This document shows, one piece after another, positions 9,572 to 19,314 of a DNA stretch of 64,000 nt; positions within the stretch are counted from its first letter, which is position 1, and every line of letters starts with the position of its first letter. Both the position numbers and the translations under genes were made by a program. Below the pieces are notes generated by a model. It ran no database searches, was not told the origin of the DNA, and saw only the letters and a list, made by a program, of their open reading frames with translations. Origin of the DNA: GCA-002282575 sp964519885 (GTDB lineage Bacteria; Pseudomonadota; Gammaproteobacteria; Thiomicrospirales; Thiomicrospiraceae). The DNA is taken from NCBI GenBank assembly GCA_964519885.1, contig CAZFLX010000005.1:29383-93382 (forward strand), read 5' to 3'.

Positions 9572-10989
9572 AATGCGTAAATTTGAAAGAATTTTTGACG
9601 TGGACGACCGGCATAAAGATCAGCTTCTGGCGTCGCGACCAATTCGCCACGCAAAGAATTAGGCAAGGCTTCGGTAATGCGCACATCGACAAACTGACCC
9701 AACAAATCCGAGCTGGCCTCAAAATTAACCACACGATTATTCTCGGTACGACCCGCCATATCTTTCGGATTCTTGCGGGCGGGACGCTCAATCAACACGC
9801 GCTGTACCGTGCCCAACATCGACTCTGATACATCCATGGTTAAGCGATTTAATCGATCTTGCAAGCGTTGCAGACGCGCTTTTTTCGTATCCATCGGCAC
9901 ATCATCGGGCAAGAAAGCCGCGGGCGTACCAGGGCGTGGACTGTAAATAAAGCTGAATGAACGATCATAAGTCAGGTCAGCAATCAAGTTCATGGTATCT
10001 TCAAAATCCTTGTCTGTCTCACCAGGAAAACCGACAATAAAGTCACCCGACAAAGACAAATCAGGACGAATCGCGCGGACTTTACGAATAATCGATTTGT
10101 ACTCAATCGCCATGTGACCCCGTTTCATCAGCGCCAAAATACGATCTGATCCTGATTGAATGGGTAAATGTAAATGACTGACCAATTGCGGAATTTGTGC
10201 GTAAGCATCAATTAGCGATTGAGTCATCTCCATTGGATGCGAAGTGGTGTATCTTAAACGTCCAATGCCTTCGATGCGTGAAATCGCATGAAGCAATAAG
10301 GCTAGGTCAGCAGTACTGCCATCGGCCATTTCACCGCGATAAGCGTTGACATTCTGACCTAATAGGTTAATTTCACGCACGCCCTGCTCCGCCAAACGCG
10401 TCACTTCAGCCATCACATCATCAAATGGACGACTGAATTCTTCACCGCGTGTGTAAGGCACAACACAGAAGGTACAGTATTTTGAGCAACCTTCCATCAC
10501 CGACACAAAGGCACTCACGCCATTGGCTTCGGGGGTTGGCAAGTTATCAAACTTCTCGATTTCAGGAAAACTGATGTCAATGACAGTAGGCTTTTTACCT
10601 TCACCTGAAAGTTGCATCGCTTCATCGAGCATCGCCGGTAAGCGGTGCAAGGTTTGCGGACCAAAAATCATATCGACATAAGGTGCACGGGCACGAATCG
10701 CCTCACCTTCTTGCGAAGCCACGCAACCACCGACACCAATCACACGCCCTGGTTTACGTGCTTTCCAACCACGCCAAACACCCAAGGCATCGAATACTTT
10801 TTCTTGCGCTTTTTCACGCACCGAACAGGTATTTAGAATAACCAAATCGGCCTGATCTGGGTCTTCGACTAGCTTGTAATTATGCGTTTTTTCAAGCAGT
10901 TTCAGCATTTTGTCAGAATCATACTCATTCATCTGACAACCGTAGGTTTTAATAAAAACACCGCGTTCTGCAGGCATCATCTGTTTCAA
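9568..10989 (-). CDS. miaB: tRNA-2-methylthio-N6-dimethylallyladenosine synthase MiaB
   Basis: MiaB is a radical-SAM methylthiotransferase that converts i6A37 to ms2i6A37 in tRNAs reading UNN codons. The 473 residues carry an N-terminal UPF0004 domain with auxiliary-cluster cysteines Cys18, Cys55 and Cys89. The radical-SAM core has Cys168, Cys172 and Cys175 in CSKYCTFC. A C-terminal TRAM domain covers about 400-465. It lies upstream of phoH with a 4-bp overlap. The order miaB-phoH-ybeY-corC-lnt is widely conserved. Confidence 0.96.
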   Translation of the reverse strand: MKQMMPAERGVFIKTYGCQMNEYDSDKMLKLLEKTHNYKLVEDPDQADLVILNTCSVREKAQEKVFDALGVWRGWKARKPGRVIGVGGCVASQEGEAIRARAPYVDMIFGPQTLHRLPAMLDEAMQLSGEGKKPTVIDISFPEIEKFDNLPTPEANGVSAFVSVMEGCSKYCTFCVVPYTRGEEFSRPFDDVMAEVTRLAEQGVREINLLGQNVNAYRGEMADGSTADLALLLHAISRIEGIGRLRYTTSHPMEMTQSLIDAYAQIPQLVSHLHLPIQSGSDRILALMKRGHMAIEYKSIIRKVRAIRPDLSLSGDFIVGFPGETDKDFEDTMNLIADLTYDRSFSFIYSPRPGTPAAFLPDDVPMDTKKARLQRLQDRLNRLTMDVSESMLGTVQRVLIERPARKNPKDMAGRTENNRVVNFEASSDLLGQFVDVRITEALPNSLRGELVATPEADLYAGRPRQKFFQIYAL

Positions 10990-11048
10990 TCCTTTAAAAT
11001 TTTGGCTTATTTTACCAGAGATAGTGACTTAACATCATTAAGTTAGCA

Positions 11049-12440
11049 TTAAGACATGGCTAGCAAAGCACTCAAAGCCGCTTCAACACTGGCAACACCC
11101 TCGACTTCTAAACCAGCAATGGGTGTTTTAGGCACATTACCTTGCGGCACAATCGCTTTGGTAAAACCGTGCTTGACTGCTTCTTGTAGCCGCTCTTGAC
11201 CATTTTGCACGGGGCGAATTTCACCCGACAGCCCCACTTCACCAAAAGCTAACAAGTCGGGTGAAACCGCTTTGTTACGCAAACTCGATACAATGGCTAA
11301 CAGCAGGGGCAAATCGGCACTGGTTTCACTGACTTTAACACCGCCAACGACATTAACATAGACATCTTGATCGCCCGCTTGCACACCACCGTGGCGATTC
11401 AGCACTGCCAGCAACAAGGTCAACCGATTGCCATCTAGCCCCACAGCGACCCTACGAGGCGCACCAAAGGCGTTGTGATCGACCAATGCCTGTAACTCAA
11501 CCAATAAAGGGCGAGTTCCTTCCCATAAGCCCAACACCACAGCACCTGGGGTGGCGCCCTGTTTATCTCGATTTAAGAAAATGGCTGACGGATTTTTCAC
11601 CTCTTTCATGCCCTTATCGGTCATGGCAAAGAAACCAATTTCATTCACTGCGCCAAAACGATTTTTGAGCGCACGCATCAGCCGAAAACGGCTATCTTGT
11701 CCTTCAATGAAAATAACTGCATCAACAATATGCTCCAGCACGCGAGGCCCCGCTACCTCACCACTTTTCGTGACATGACCGACAAGAAAAACGGCCGTAC
11801 CCGTTTGTTTGGCATAACGCGTTAGTACTGCAGCGGTTTCACGCACTTGTACCACACTGCCAGCTGCTGAACTGATACTGTCCATTTGCATGGTTTGAAT
11901 GGAATCAATCACCATCACTTGCGGTTGAGTTTGCGTCGCCACCGCTAAAATACTGTCCATGTCAGTTTCTGCCAACAAAGACAAATTATCCGCTGGTAAC
12001 TGCATACGATGCGCACGCAAGGCGATTTGTTGTAAGGATTCTTCACCCGACACATAGAGCGTTGAAAGTTGCTGCTGGGCTAAAAAAGTTTGCACTTGCA
12101 ATAAGATAGATGACTTGCCAATACCTGGATCACCACCAATCAACACCACAGAACCCGGCACTAAACCGCCACCCAAGACACGATCAAACTCATGCAAACC
12201 TGTGTGCCAACGTGGCGCTTCAGCCAAGGAAACTTCGGATAATTTTATAACCGAAGAGCGCGCTCCAGCATAACCCGCAACACCCTTAGCTGTGGCATGA
12301 GTTGCCGACGTTAACTTAGGCGCAGTCCACTCTTTGATACTGTTCCATGTACCACAAGCAGAACATTGCCCAGCCCAACGGCTATGCTCTGTTCCGCATT
12401 CGGTACAATAAAAAGTGGCTTTATCGGACTTTTTTGCCAT
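11049..12440 (-). CDS. radA: DNA repair protein RadA
   Basis: RadA (Sms) is a RecA-like, hexameric helicase-like ATPase that promotes branch migration in recombination. The 463 residues have an N-terminal C4 zinc finger (Cys12, Cys15, Cys26, Cys29), then a RecA core with Walker A GGDPGIGKSS (102-111). The RadA-specific LKNRFG motif sits near residue 258, and a Lon-protease-like C-terminal domain lacks the catalytic Ser/Lys pair. It is 9 bp downstream of sspB. Confidence 0.96.
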   Translation of the reverse strand: MAKKSDKATFYCTECGTEHSRWAGQCSACGTWNSIKEWTAPKLTSATHATAKGVAGYAGARSSVIKLSEVSLAEAPRWHTGLHEFDRVLGGGLVPGSVVLIGGDPGIGKSSILLQVQTFLAQQQLSTLYVSGEESLQQIALRAHRMQLPADNLSLLAETDMDSILAVATQTQPQVMVIDSIQTMQMDSISSAAGSVVQVRETAAVLTRYAKQTGTAVFLVGHVTKSGEVAGPRVLEHIVDAVIFIEGQDSRFRLMRALKNRFGAVNEIGFFAMTDKGMKEVKNPSAIFLNRDKQGATPGAVVLGLWEGTRPLLVELQALVDHNAFGAPRRVAVGLDGNRLTLLLAVLNRHGGVQAGDQDVYVNVVGGVKVSETSADLPLLLAIVSSLRNKAVSPDLLAFGEVGLSGEIRPVQNGQERLQEAVKHGFTKAIVPQGNVPKTPIAGLEVEGVASVEAALSALLAMS

Positions 12441-12449
12441 TAAACTAGC

Positions 12450-12872
12450 TTATTTAACCACTTTCAGGTGGCTACGATCACGTTTAGGCTTTTCTGTTGT
12501 ATTGGCAGACACTTTAGGTTGCATTTGGGCATCACTCGCTTCTTGCAATGCCTGCTCTAAATCAGATGGAGGGAAGCCCATACCCTGAGCATTCTCTTTG
12601 GCAAAAATAGCCAAGACCGCAGGCATAGGCACATGAACCAGCATCGCCTTACCGCGAAAACGCGCTTCAAAATCGATACTCTGATCACCCAACTGCAAAC
12701 GATTCGTTGCTTGACCAGAAACATTCAACACCAACACGCCTTCATCATCAAAACCTTCGGGCGCTACCACCCCTGGATAATTGATTTGAATTTGTAAATA
12801 AGGCGTACAACCACTATCGACAATCCAATCATAAAAAGCCCTAACCAAGTAAGGCTTCTGATCACGCATCAT
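12450..12872 (-). CDS. sspB: ClpXP protease specificity-enhancing factor SspB
   Basis: SspB tethers ssrA-tagged proteins to ClpX. The 140 residues have the compact substrate-binding domain (1-105), which includes RPYL-like KPYLVRAFYDWI. A flexible linker leads to the ClpX-binding tail RDRSHLKVVK at the C-terminus, almost identical to the known XB motif. It follows sspA with a 1-nt gap, the standard sspA-sspB pair. Confidence 0.95.
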   Translation of the reverse strand: MMRDQKPYLVRAFYDWIVDSGCTPYLQIQINYPGVVAPEGFDDEGVLVLNVSGQATNRLQLGDQSIDFEARFRGKAMLVHVPMPAVLAIFAKENAQGMGFPPSDLEQALQEASDAQMQPKVSANTTEKPKRDRSHLKVVK

Positions 12873-12873
12873 G

Positions 12874-13479
12874 TCAGATGTCTCCCATTTCCAACTCTAA
12901 GTCAGTTAAACTGTCGCGGAAGGCATCGCGCATGAACATGCGTTTAGCATACTCATGGAAGGTTTTGTGTGTTTTAGGAATGTCGATACCCAAAGCATTT
13001 AAACGCCAGAAGATGACCGATAAAGTCACATCAACCACCGTATATTCATCGCTCATGAAATAAGGCTTGTGTTGGAAGGCGGGCGTTAATTTAATAAATT
13101 CTTCTTTTAACAGTTTGCGGGCTTTTTCAATCGCTTTTTTATCTTCACCTGCAGTAATAATATGAATGCTGGGTTCCCATTCACGACGAATGTAATTTAA
13201 AGTTTGACGAGCCGTGGCACGAATTTGAGGATCAACCGGCATCATCGGTGGGAAAGGATAACGCTCATCCAAAAACTCAATCATCACTAAGGGATCATAG
13301 AGCTTCAAATCACGTTCAACTAATGCTGGCAAGGTGCCATAAGGACTAGCCAAGAGCACATCTTCGGGCATCGCTTGAGGGTCAACCTCTTTAATATCCA
13401 TCATAATGTCTTTTTCTTTGACCACCACGCGTACACGGTGAGAATTAAAATCTGACGGATCGGAAAAAAGGGTCATCAT
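12874..13479 (-). CDS. sspA: Stringent starvation protein A (SspA), GST-fold
   Basis: SspA is an RNA-polymerase-associated protein with a glutathione-S-transferase fold that lacks GST activity. It modulates sigma-70 transcription and stress or virulence genes. The 201 residues start with a thioredoxin-like domain (MTLFSDPSDFNSHRVRVV) and contain the SspA-type PYGTLPALVERDLKLYDPLVMIEFL segment (only part quoted here as context: PALVERDLKLY). An all-helical C-terminal half follows. It lies upstream of sspB and next to petABC, as in many beta- and gammaproteobacteria. Two ATGs are adjacent (13479, 13476). Confidence 0.94.
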   Translation of the reverse strand: MMTLFSDPSDFNSHRVRVVVKEKDIMMDIKEVDPQAMPEDVLLASPYGTLPALVERDLKLYDPLVMIEFLDERYPFPPMMPVDPQIRATARQTLNYIRREWEPSIHIITAGEDKKAIEKARKLLKEEFIKLTPAFQHKPYFMSDEYTVVDVTLSVIFWRLNALGIDIPKTHKTFHEYAKRMFMRDAFRDSLTDLELEMGDI

Positions 13480-13492
13480 ACTAAGCTACTCC

Positions 13493-13528
13493 CAAATAAA
13501 AAAGAAACAGGGGTGATGATATCACCCC
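13493..13528 (-). terminator. Intrinsic terminator of petABC
   Basis: Perfect 9-bp stem AGGGGTGAT / ATCACCCCT with a 3-nt loop (13508-13528). On the minus strand it is followed by GTTTCTTTTTTATTT. It separates petC from sspA. Confidence 0.8.
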
Positions 13529-13575
13529 TTGACAAACATTAAAAAGATTGTTCTAGCTAATAGCAGCAAAAGACT

Positions 13576-14247
13576 TTATTTGACGTCTCGCCAGAACTCT
13601 TTTTTCAACAAATAAGTTAAGACGATCAACAGAGCCAAGAAACCCAACACCCACCAACCCATCATCAATCGTTGAGGTTTAGCAGGTTCGGCTGCATAGT
13701 CCATAAAATTGACCAAGTCTCCAACCGCCGCATCAAATTCAGCTGGCGGCAAACTATTTTGCAGTCCTTCTAAAATATGCGGCATTGCCACACCCGGAAA
13801 TAGCTTGTTGTTGACGCTACCATCTTCGGCACGCTCGTAACTTCTTAAGAAAGTATAAATCCAGTCAGTGCCACGCAATCTAGCTTCGAGAGATAAGTCC
13901 GGTGGAACATTACCAAAAGCAAGCTTGGCGGTTGCAGGATTTAGCGTAGTTTCAATCATATCTGTCGGCTTACCTTGACCGTTACGAATATGTTGAAAAT
14001 GCGCCACGCCCTCTTCAGGTGTCCAACCCAAATCCCGCGCAGCACGATTAACGCGCAAATACTTCATCGAGTGACAACCCATACAATATTGTGCGTAAAG
14101 ATCGGCACCACGTTGTAATGATGCTTGATCAAGCACACTAATCTTCGCCTTGTCTAGCGGAATAGGATAACTACCCCCACCCGCTTGAACTGCTGAAACG
14201 GTTAATAGCATCGCACTGGCTAAAAAGACTTTTAACATCGCTTTCAT
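13576..14247 (-). CDS. petC: Ubiquinol-cytochrome c reductase, cytochrome c1 subunit
   Basis: This is the haem c subunit of the cytochrome bc1 complex, passing electrons from the Rieske protein to cytochrome c on the periplasmic side. I start it at ATG 14247, giving 223 residues. That start overlaps the petB stop as ATGA and opens directly on a signal peptide (residues 1-22, ending VSAVQA). An upstream ATG in the same frame at 14301 would place 18 non-signal residues first and run 58 bp into petB. The haem motif CMGCH is at 55-59, the Met ligand is probably in GVAMPH, and the C-terminal anchor is GFLALLIVLTYLL. Confidence 0.94.
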   Translation of the reverse strand: MKAMLKVFLASAMLLTVSAVQAGGGSYPIPLDKAKISVLDQASLQRGADLYAQYCMGCHSMKYLRVNRAARDLGWTPEEGVAHFQHIRNGQGKPTDMIETTLNPATAKLAFGNVPPDLSLEARLRGTDWIYTFLRSYERAEDGSVNNKLFPGVAMPHILEGLQNSLPPAEFDAAVGDLVNFMDYAAEPAKPQRLMMGWWVLGFLALLIVLTYLLKKEFWRDVK

Positions 14248-15488
14248 CCTGTAACCCTCTCTGGCAATGGCTTCGTCTTTTCCATCGGCGAGGTAAGCCA
14301 TAAGATGACAAAGAAAGCAAAGTAAGTAAAGGTGAAAATTTGCGACAACAAGGTTAAAAATGGCGTAGGCGCTTGCGTACCCAAGTAACCTAATACAAAG
14401 AAACTCACCACAAATAATGACAAGTTCGCTTTGAACTGCCAGCCACGGTAACGAATTGAACGCACTTTACAACGATCTAACCAAGGCAATACGAACAAGA
14501 ACATGATCGCCATACCCATTGCAATGACGCCTAACAGCTTATCAGGAACTGCACGCAAAATAGCATAGAAAGGCGTGAAATACCAAACTGGAGCAATGTG
14601 TTCTGGTGTTTTCATTGGGTCGGCTGGTTCGAAATTTGGAGCCTCTAAGAAGAAACCACCACCTTCTGGCCAGAAGAAAATAACCGCGGCAAATAAAAAC
14701 ATGAATACCGAAGCACCTAACATATCTTTGACCGAATAGTAAGGATGGAAAGGAATACCATCTTTTGGTAAGCCTTGTTCATTCTTATTTTTCTTGATAT
14801 CAATGCCATCAGGATTGTTTGAACCCACTTTATGAAGCGCCACAATGTGCAAATAAACCAACACCACCAACACTAAAGGCAAGGCAATGACATGCAAAGC
14901 AAAGAAACGATTCAAGGTAACATCGGAAATCACAAAATCACCACGAATCCAAGTAGCCATGGCTTCGCCAATGAATGGAATGGCACCAAACAAGGAAATG
15001 ATGACCTGCGCACCCCAGTAAGACATCTGTCCCCAAGGCAACAAATAGCCCATGAAAGCCTCGGCCATCAGCACTAAGAAAATGAGCATACCAATTAGCC
15101 ATACCAATTCGCGCGGTTTCTGATATGAACCATACATGATGCCACGGAACATGTGGAAGTAAATCACCACAAAAAATGCCGACGCACCCGTTGAATGCAT
15201 ATAACGAATTAACCAACCCCAGTCCACATCACGCATGATGTATTCCACCGAGTTAAAGGCTTCTTGCGCATCGGGTTTATAACTCATGGTCAACCAAATC
15301 CCGGTCACCAACTGGTTAACCAGCACCAATAGCGCTAAAGCACCAAAAAAATAAAAGAAGTTAAAATTTTTCGGCGCATAGTACTGAGCAACATGCTCAT
15401 TCCACACTTGCGTTAATGGAAAACGCTCGTCAATCCAAGCCAATAAGCGCCCATTAGACGCATTATCAACGGGTTTTTGTTCAGACAT
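14244..15488 (-). CDS. petB: Ubiquinol-cytochrome c reductase, cytochrome b subunit
   Basis: This is the integral-membrane quinol-oxidising subunit of the bc1 complex, with two b haems. Its 414 residues give eight to nine TM helices. Helix B has the bis-His pattern HSTGASAFFVVIYFH and helix D contains FFALHVIALPLVL with the second histidines. The Qo-site PEWY-like element reads PVWYF here (IAPVWYFTPFY), instead of PEWYFLP. The start codon shares one nucleotide with the petA stop (TAATG), so the three pet genes are translationally coupled. Confidence 0.95.
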   Translation of the reverse strand: MSEQKPVDNASNGRLLAWIDERFPLTQVWNEHVAQYYAPKNFNFFYFFGALALLVLVNQLVTGIWLTMSYKPDAQEAFNSVEYIMRDVDWGWLIRYMHSTGASAFFVVIYFHMFRGIMYGSYQKPRELVWLIGMLIFLVLMAEAFMGYLLPWGQMSYWGAQVIISLFGAIPFIGEAMATWIRGDFVISDVTLNRFFALHVIALPLVLVVLVYLHIVALHKVGSNNPDGIDIKKNKNEQGLPKDGIPFHPYYSVKDMLGASVFMFLFAAVIFFWPEGGGFFLEAPNFEPADPMKTPEHIAPVWYFTPFYAILRAVPDKLLGVIAMGMAIMFLFVLPWLDRCKVRSIRYRGWQFKANLSLFVVSFFVLGYLGTQAPTPFLTLLSQIFTFTYFAFFVILWLTSPMEKTKPLPERVTG

Positions 15489-16075
15489 TAAGCCACTCCT
15501 TGCTCATTTTCACCAATACGAACTAAGGTATCGGACAGGAATCGGTAAGGTGGTACCTCTAAATTCGTCGGCGCAGGCACAGATTTATACACACGTCCCG
15601 CCATATCAAAACGCGAACCATGACACGGGCAAAAGAAACCACCCAGCCAATCTGCACTAATCGCACCCGCATTTGGCTTATAGAGCGGCGCGCAACCTAA
15701 GTGCGTACAAACACCTACCATCACCAAGTATTCTGGCTTCAGTGAACGGTATTCATTTTTAGCAAAATCTGGTTGTAAAGATTCTGCTGAATCGGGATCA
15801 CGCAGGTTATCACGAACCCCGGGCAAGCTATCGACTGAAGCTTGTGGACGTCGAACAACCCAAACAGGTTTGCCGCGCCACTCCACAGTCAGCATTTGAC
15901 CTTCTGCCAAGGCAGATACATCGACATCAACTGGAGCACCGGCAGCCTGAGCTTTCTCACTGGGTTTCCAAGATGAAACAAAAGGAACCGCAACAAAAGT
16001 TGCGCCAACAGCACCGACAACACCGGTAGCCGCAACCAAGAAATTGCGACGCTTTTGATTGACTGGTTCTGCCAT
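15488..16075 (-). CDS. petA: Ubiquinol-cytochrome c reductase, Rieske iron-sulfur subunit
   Basis: This is the 2Fe-2S subunit of the bc1 complex. The 195 residues start with a twin-arginine-type N-terminus (QKRRNFL, then a hydrophobic helix to about 34) that stays as the membrane anchor. The cluster ligands are Cys123 and His125 in CTHLGC and Cys149 and His152 in CPCHGS, with Cys128 and Cys151 forming the usual disulfide. It is the first gene of petABC. Confidence 0.96.
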   Translation of the reverse strand: MAEPVNQKRRNFLVAATGVVGAVGATFVAVPFVSSWKPSEKAQAAGAPVDVDVSALAEGQMLTVEWRGKPVWVVRRPQASVDSLPGVRDNLRDPDSAESLQPDFAKNEYRSLKPEYLVMVGVCTHLGCAPLYKPNAGAISADWLGGFFCPCHGSRFDMAGRVYKSVPAPTNLEVPPYRFLSDTLVRIGENEQGVA

Positions 16076-16188
16076 AACGTTGCTCCGTAACTAAAAAATT
16101 CTGACAAAGACAGTAATGAGGCGCTATTATGCCTCGAAACCCACTTTTGCGCGATTACAAATTTTTATCACGCAATAAAAACTACTTA
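16076..16188 (-). promoter_or_regulatory. petABC upstream region with a candidate -10
   Basis: This 113-bp gap between nif3 and petA holds CATAAT on the minus strand near 16131-16136. It sits inside a short inverted repeat, GAGGC / GCCTC. I see no convincing -35 at the right spacing, so a separate petABC promoter is only suspected. Confidence 0.3.
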
Positions 16189-16935
16189 TCACACCGGATT
16201 AGCTAATTCTATATAACGATGCTCTAATTCAAACTCTTGTGCCAGTTGATTGCCCAATGCCTGCACCCCGTAACGCTCGGTAGCATGATGTCCTGCGGCA
16301 ATAAAATGCACGCCTGCTTCCATAGCCTGATGGTAACATTGCTCAGAAACTTCACCGGTAATAAAGACATCAATGCCCTGCTCAATTGCTTGAGCAAAAT
16401 AACCCTGCGCACCACCCGAACACCAAGCAACTCGACTAACCTGTTTAGGACCCGCCGCAATCACTAAAGGTTCGCGACGTAAGGTACGACGAATACGTTC
16501 CACAAAACCATCAATCGGTAAGGCAAAATCGAGTGCTCCCGTGCGCCAAACACGTTTGGCATCGCTGCCGTCATCAACCAGATTCCATAATTTAGCCAAT
16601 TCAGCATTATTACCAAACTCAGCGTGCATATCTAAGGGCAAATGATAGGCAAACAAATTCATATCAGCCTGCATCAATCGTCGAATACGCTCAGCCTTAG
16701 CACCGACAATTGAGGCAGTTTCATTACGCCAAAAATAACCATGATGTACCAACAAGGCATCAGCACCCCATTCAATTGCCGCTTCAATCGCAGCGACTGA
16801 AGCTGTTACCGAAGTAGCCAACTTGTGAATTTCAGACTTACCTTCGACTTGTAAACCATTTGGGCAATAATCTTGAATTTGATCGACTGACATCCATTGC
16901 GCACAGACTTTGGACAGTTCATCACGTAATATCAT
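16189..16935 (-). CDS. Nif3-like dinuclear metal-binding protein (YbgI/GTP cyclohydrolase 1 type 2 homologue)
   Basis: A 248-residue member of the NIF3/DUF34 family, a toroidal protein with a dinuclear metal site and no firmly established reaction. The metal-binding motifs are VHHGYFW, FAYHLPLDMH and the C-terminal AAGHHATER, with conserved GEVSEQCYHQ before it. It sits 4 bp after hisC, the last gene before the pet operon. Databases often call these GTP cyclohydrolase 1 type 2, but I would not infer that activity. Confidence 0.88.
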   Translation of the reverse strand: MILRDELSKVCAQWMSVDQIQDYCPNGLQVEGKSEIHKLATSVTASVAAIEAAIEWGADALLVHHGYFWRNETASIVGAKAERIRRLMQADMNLFAYHLPLDMHAEFGNNAELAKLWNLVDDGSDAKRVWRTGALDFALPIDGFVERIRRTLRREPLVIAAGPKQVSRVAWCSGGAQGYFAQAIEQGIDVFITGEVSEQCYHQAMEAGVHFIAAGHHATERYGVQALGNQLAQEFELEHRYIELANPV

Positions 16936-16939
16936 TTCA

Positions 16940-18013
16940 TTACCTCAAAGCCAATTCTGCTAAGATGTCTCGCATAGCAGACAGTAAAGCCAAGTTTTGC
17001 GCTTCATCACCAACGCTAATGCGCAGATATTGATCAATACGCGGTAGCTTAAAGTGACGCACAATCACCTTATGAGCACGCAAGCGCGCGGCCATATCTG
17101 CGGCATCATAATCAGCATGAGTGGTAAAAATAAAGTTGGCTGCAGAAGGAATGACGCTGAACCCCATAGCCTCAAAGGCACTGGTTAATTTAATACGTTC
17201 TGCAATCACCCAATCTCGTGTTTGCACAAAATAGGCTTCATCTTCATAAGCAGCTACCGCACCGGCAATCGCTAAGCGATCGAGAGGATAGGAGTTAAAA
17301 CTGTTCTTAACCCGCTCTAACGCCTCAATCAAACTGGCGTGACCGATGGCAAATCCAACACGCAATCCTGCCAGAGAACGAGATTTAGAAAGGGTTTGCA
17401 CCACTAACAAATTATCGTATTGATTGACTAAGCGAATCGCCGATTGTCCACCAAAGTCAACATAAGCTTCATCGACCACTAATAACGCATCTGGATGTCG
17501 CTTGAGGAGTTGTTCAACCTGCTCTAACGCCAATAATCTCCCTGTTGGTGCATTCGGATTAGGGAAAATCATTGCACTGTGTGGCTGATCATAATCTTCA
17601 ATGGCAATCGAAAAATCTTCACGCAACGGAATCGTACGATAATCAATTTCATACAAACCGCAGTAAACTGGGTAAAAACTGTAAGTAATATCCGGAAAGA
17701 GCAAGGGCTTGTCTTGCTTTAACAGTGCATGAAACACATGGGCTAAGACTTCGTCTGAACTATTGCCGACAAATACTTGATTTGATTGCACATGATGATA
17801 GCGCGCTAGGGTGTCTTTCAGCACTTGGGCGTTCGGATCGGGATACAAGCGCAAGCCATCGCCCACAGCAGATTGGATCGCTTCAATCACTTTAGGTGAT
17901 GGTGGATAAGGGTTTTCATTGGTGTTCAATTTAACTAAGTTATCAACCTTAGGCTGTTCACCTGGGGTGTAGGGCGTTAAGCCCTGAACCACCTTACTCC
18001 AAAAGCGGCTCAT
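16940..18013 (-). CDS. hisC: Histidinol-phosphate aminotransferase
   Basis: HisC is the PLP-dependent transaminase that makes histidinol phosphate from imidazole acetol phosphate. The 357 residues show the aminotransferase I/II pattern: NTNENPYPPSP near the start, NPNAPTG, VVDEAYVDF, and the PLP lysine Lys210 in TLSKSRSLAGLRVG. It lies 3 bp after hisD in a hisG-hisD-hisC run. Close homologues can also act on aromatic amino acids, but the neighbours support histidine synthesis. Confidence 0.94.
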   Translation of the reverse strand: MSRFWSKVVQGLTPYTPGEQPKVDNLVKLNTNENPYPPSPKVIEAIQSAVGDGLRLYPDPNAQVLKDTLARYHHVQSNQVFVGNSSDEVLAHVFHALLKQDKPLLFPDITYSFYPVYCGLYEIDYRTIPLREDFSIAIEDYDQPHSAMIFPNPNAPTGRLLALEQVEQLLKRHPDALLVVDEAYVDFGGQSAIRLVNQYDNLLVVQTLSKSRSLAGLRVGFAIGHASLIEALERVKNSFNSYPLDRLAIAGAVAAYEDEAYFVQTRDWVIAERIKLTSAFEAMGFSVIPSAANFIFTTHADYDAADMAARLRAHKVIVRHFKLPRIDQYLRISVGDEAQNLALLSAMRDILAELALR

Positions 18014-18016
18014 AAC

Positions 18017-19312
18017 TTAGCGTCCCATCACGCGATAACGTGCTGATGCCGCATGGGCATGTAAGCCTTCTGCATCCGCTAGCGTACCTGCGATTTCCCC
18101 TAAGGTTGAAGCGCCTTCGGGTGAACAGAAAATCAAGCTTGAGCGTTTTTGGAAATCATAAACGCCCAGTGGTGATGAGAAGCGCGCTGTGCGTGCCGTT
18201 GGCAACACATGGTTAGGACCAGCACAGTAATCGCCGATGGCCTCTGCGGTGTATCGACCCATGAAGATAGCACCAGCATGACGAATTTTCGGCAGCCATG
18301 CTTGGGGGTCTTCTACCGAAAGCTCAAGGTGTTCTGGCGAGACATAATTCACCACTTTAGCCGCTTCCTGTTCATCCTTCACAACAATAATACCACCACG
18401 ATTGGTGAGTGCAGCGCGAATAATATCTTGGCGCGGTTGTTGAGGTAACAGCTTTTCAATCGACGCTTGAACCGCCAAAGCATGTTCCGCATCCCAAGTC
18501 ACCAAGATAGACTGAGCATCTTCATCGTGCTCTGCTTGCGAGAACAAGTCCATCGCAATCCAATCTGGTTCAGTTAAGCCATCCGAAACCACCAAAATTT
18601 CTGACGGCCCCGCAATCATATCAATACCAACGGTACCAAATACGACTCGTTTAGCGGTAGCCACGTAAATGTTACCTGGACCAACGATTTTATCCACTGC
18701 TGGAATGGTTTCTGTGCCATAAGCCAAAGCAGCCACGGCTTGTGCACCACCAACGGTGAAGACACGGTCAACACCACCAATGTAAGCGGCAGCTAAAACC
18801 CATTCATTCACTACTTCATCTGGGGTGGGCACGACCATAATTAATTGCCCTACACCCGCCACTTTGGCCGGCACAGCATTCATCAATACCGACGAAGGAT
18901 AAGCGGCCTTACCACCCGGAACATACAAACCGACACTGTCTAAAGGCGTCACTTGCTGACCTAGCAGTGTGCCATCAGCTTCCACATAATGCCACGAGCT
19001 TTGTGTTTGACGCTCATGATAGCTACGAATGCGGGCTGCCGCTGTCGCTAAGGACTTTTGCCCGGCTTCGGGCAATTCATCAAAGGCTTGTTTCAAACGG
19101 TGATGCGGAATTTCCAACTCCATCGCGTTGCTCACTGAGCGTCGGTCAAACTTATTGGTGAAATCAATCAGCGCAGAATCTCCTCGCAGACGAATATCGG
19201 CAATAATTTGCTTAACCGTTTGCTCAATACGTTCTTCTGAACTGGATTCCCAGGCTAACAAATCGCTCAATTCATTCCAGAACTCGGATGATGTAGAAGA
19301 TAAATGTTTCAT
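18017..19312 (-). CDS. hisD: Histidinol dehydrogenase
   Basis: HisD oxidises histidinol to histidine in two NAD-dependent steps using a zinc site. The 431 residues contain GPSEILVV, FSQAEHDEDA, the zinc/catalytic region VSPEHLELSVEDP and GPNHVLPT. Length is normal. It starts 2 bp after the hisG stop and precedes hisC by 3 bp, so the three genes form one translation-coupled unit. Confidence 0.96.
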   Translation of the reverse strand: MKHLSSTSSEFWNELSDLLAWESSSEERIEQTVKQIIADIRLRGDSALIDFTNKFDRRSVSNAMELEIPHHRLKQAFDELPEAGQKSLATAAARIRSYHERQTQSSWHYVEADGTLLGQQVTPLDSVGLYVPGGKAAYPSSVLMNAVPAKVAGVGQLIMVVPTPDEVVNEWVLAAAYIGGVDRVFTVGGAQAVAALAYGTETIPAVDKIVGPGNIYVATAKRVVFGTVGIDMIAGPSEILVVSDGLTEPDWIAMDLFSQAEHDEDAQSILVTWDAEHALAVQASIEKLLPQQPRQDIIRAALTNRGGIIVVKDEQEAAKVVNYVSPEHLELSVEDPQAWLPKIRHAGAIFMGRYTAEAIGDYCAGPNHVLPTARTARFSSPLGVYDFQKRSSLIFCSPEGASTLGEIAGTLADAEGLHAHAASARYRVMGR

Positions 19313-19314
19313 GC

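Noticed and set aside
14248..14301. Upstream ATG for petC at 14301
   Set aside because: It adds 18 residues before a clear signal peptide and runs 58 bp into petB. ATG 14247 overlaps the petB stop as ATGA and opens on the signal.
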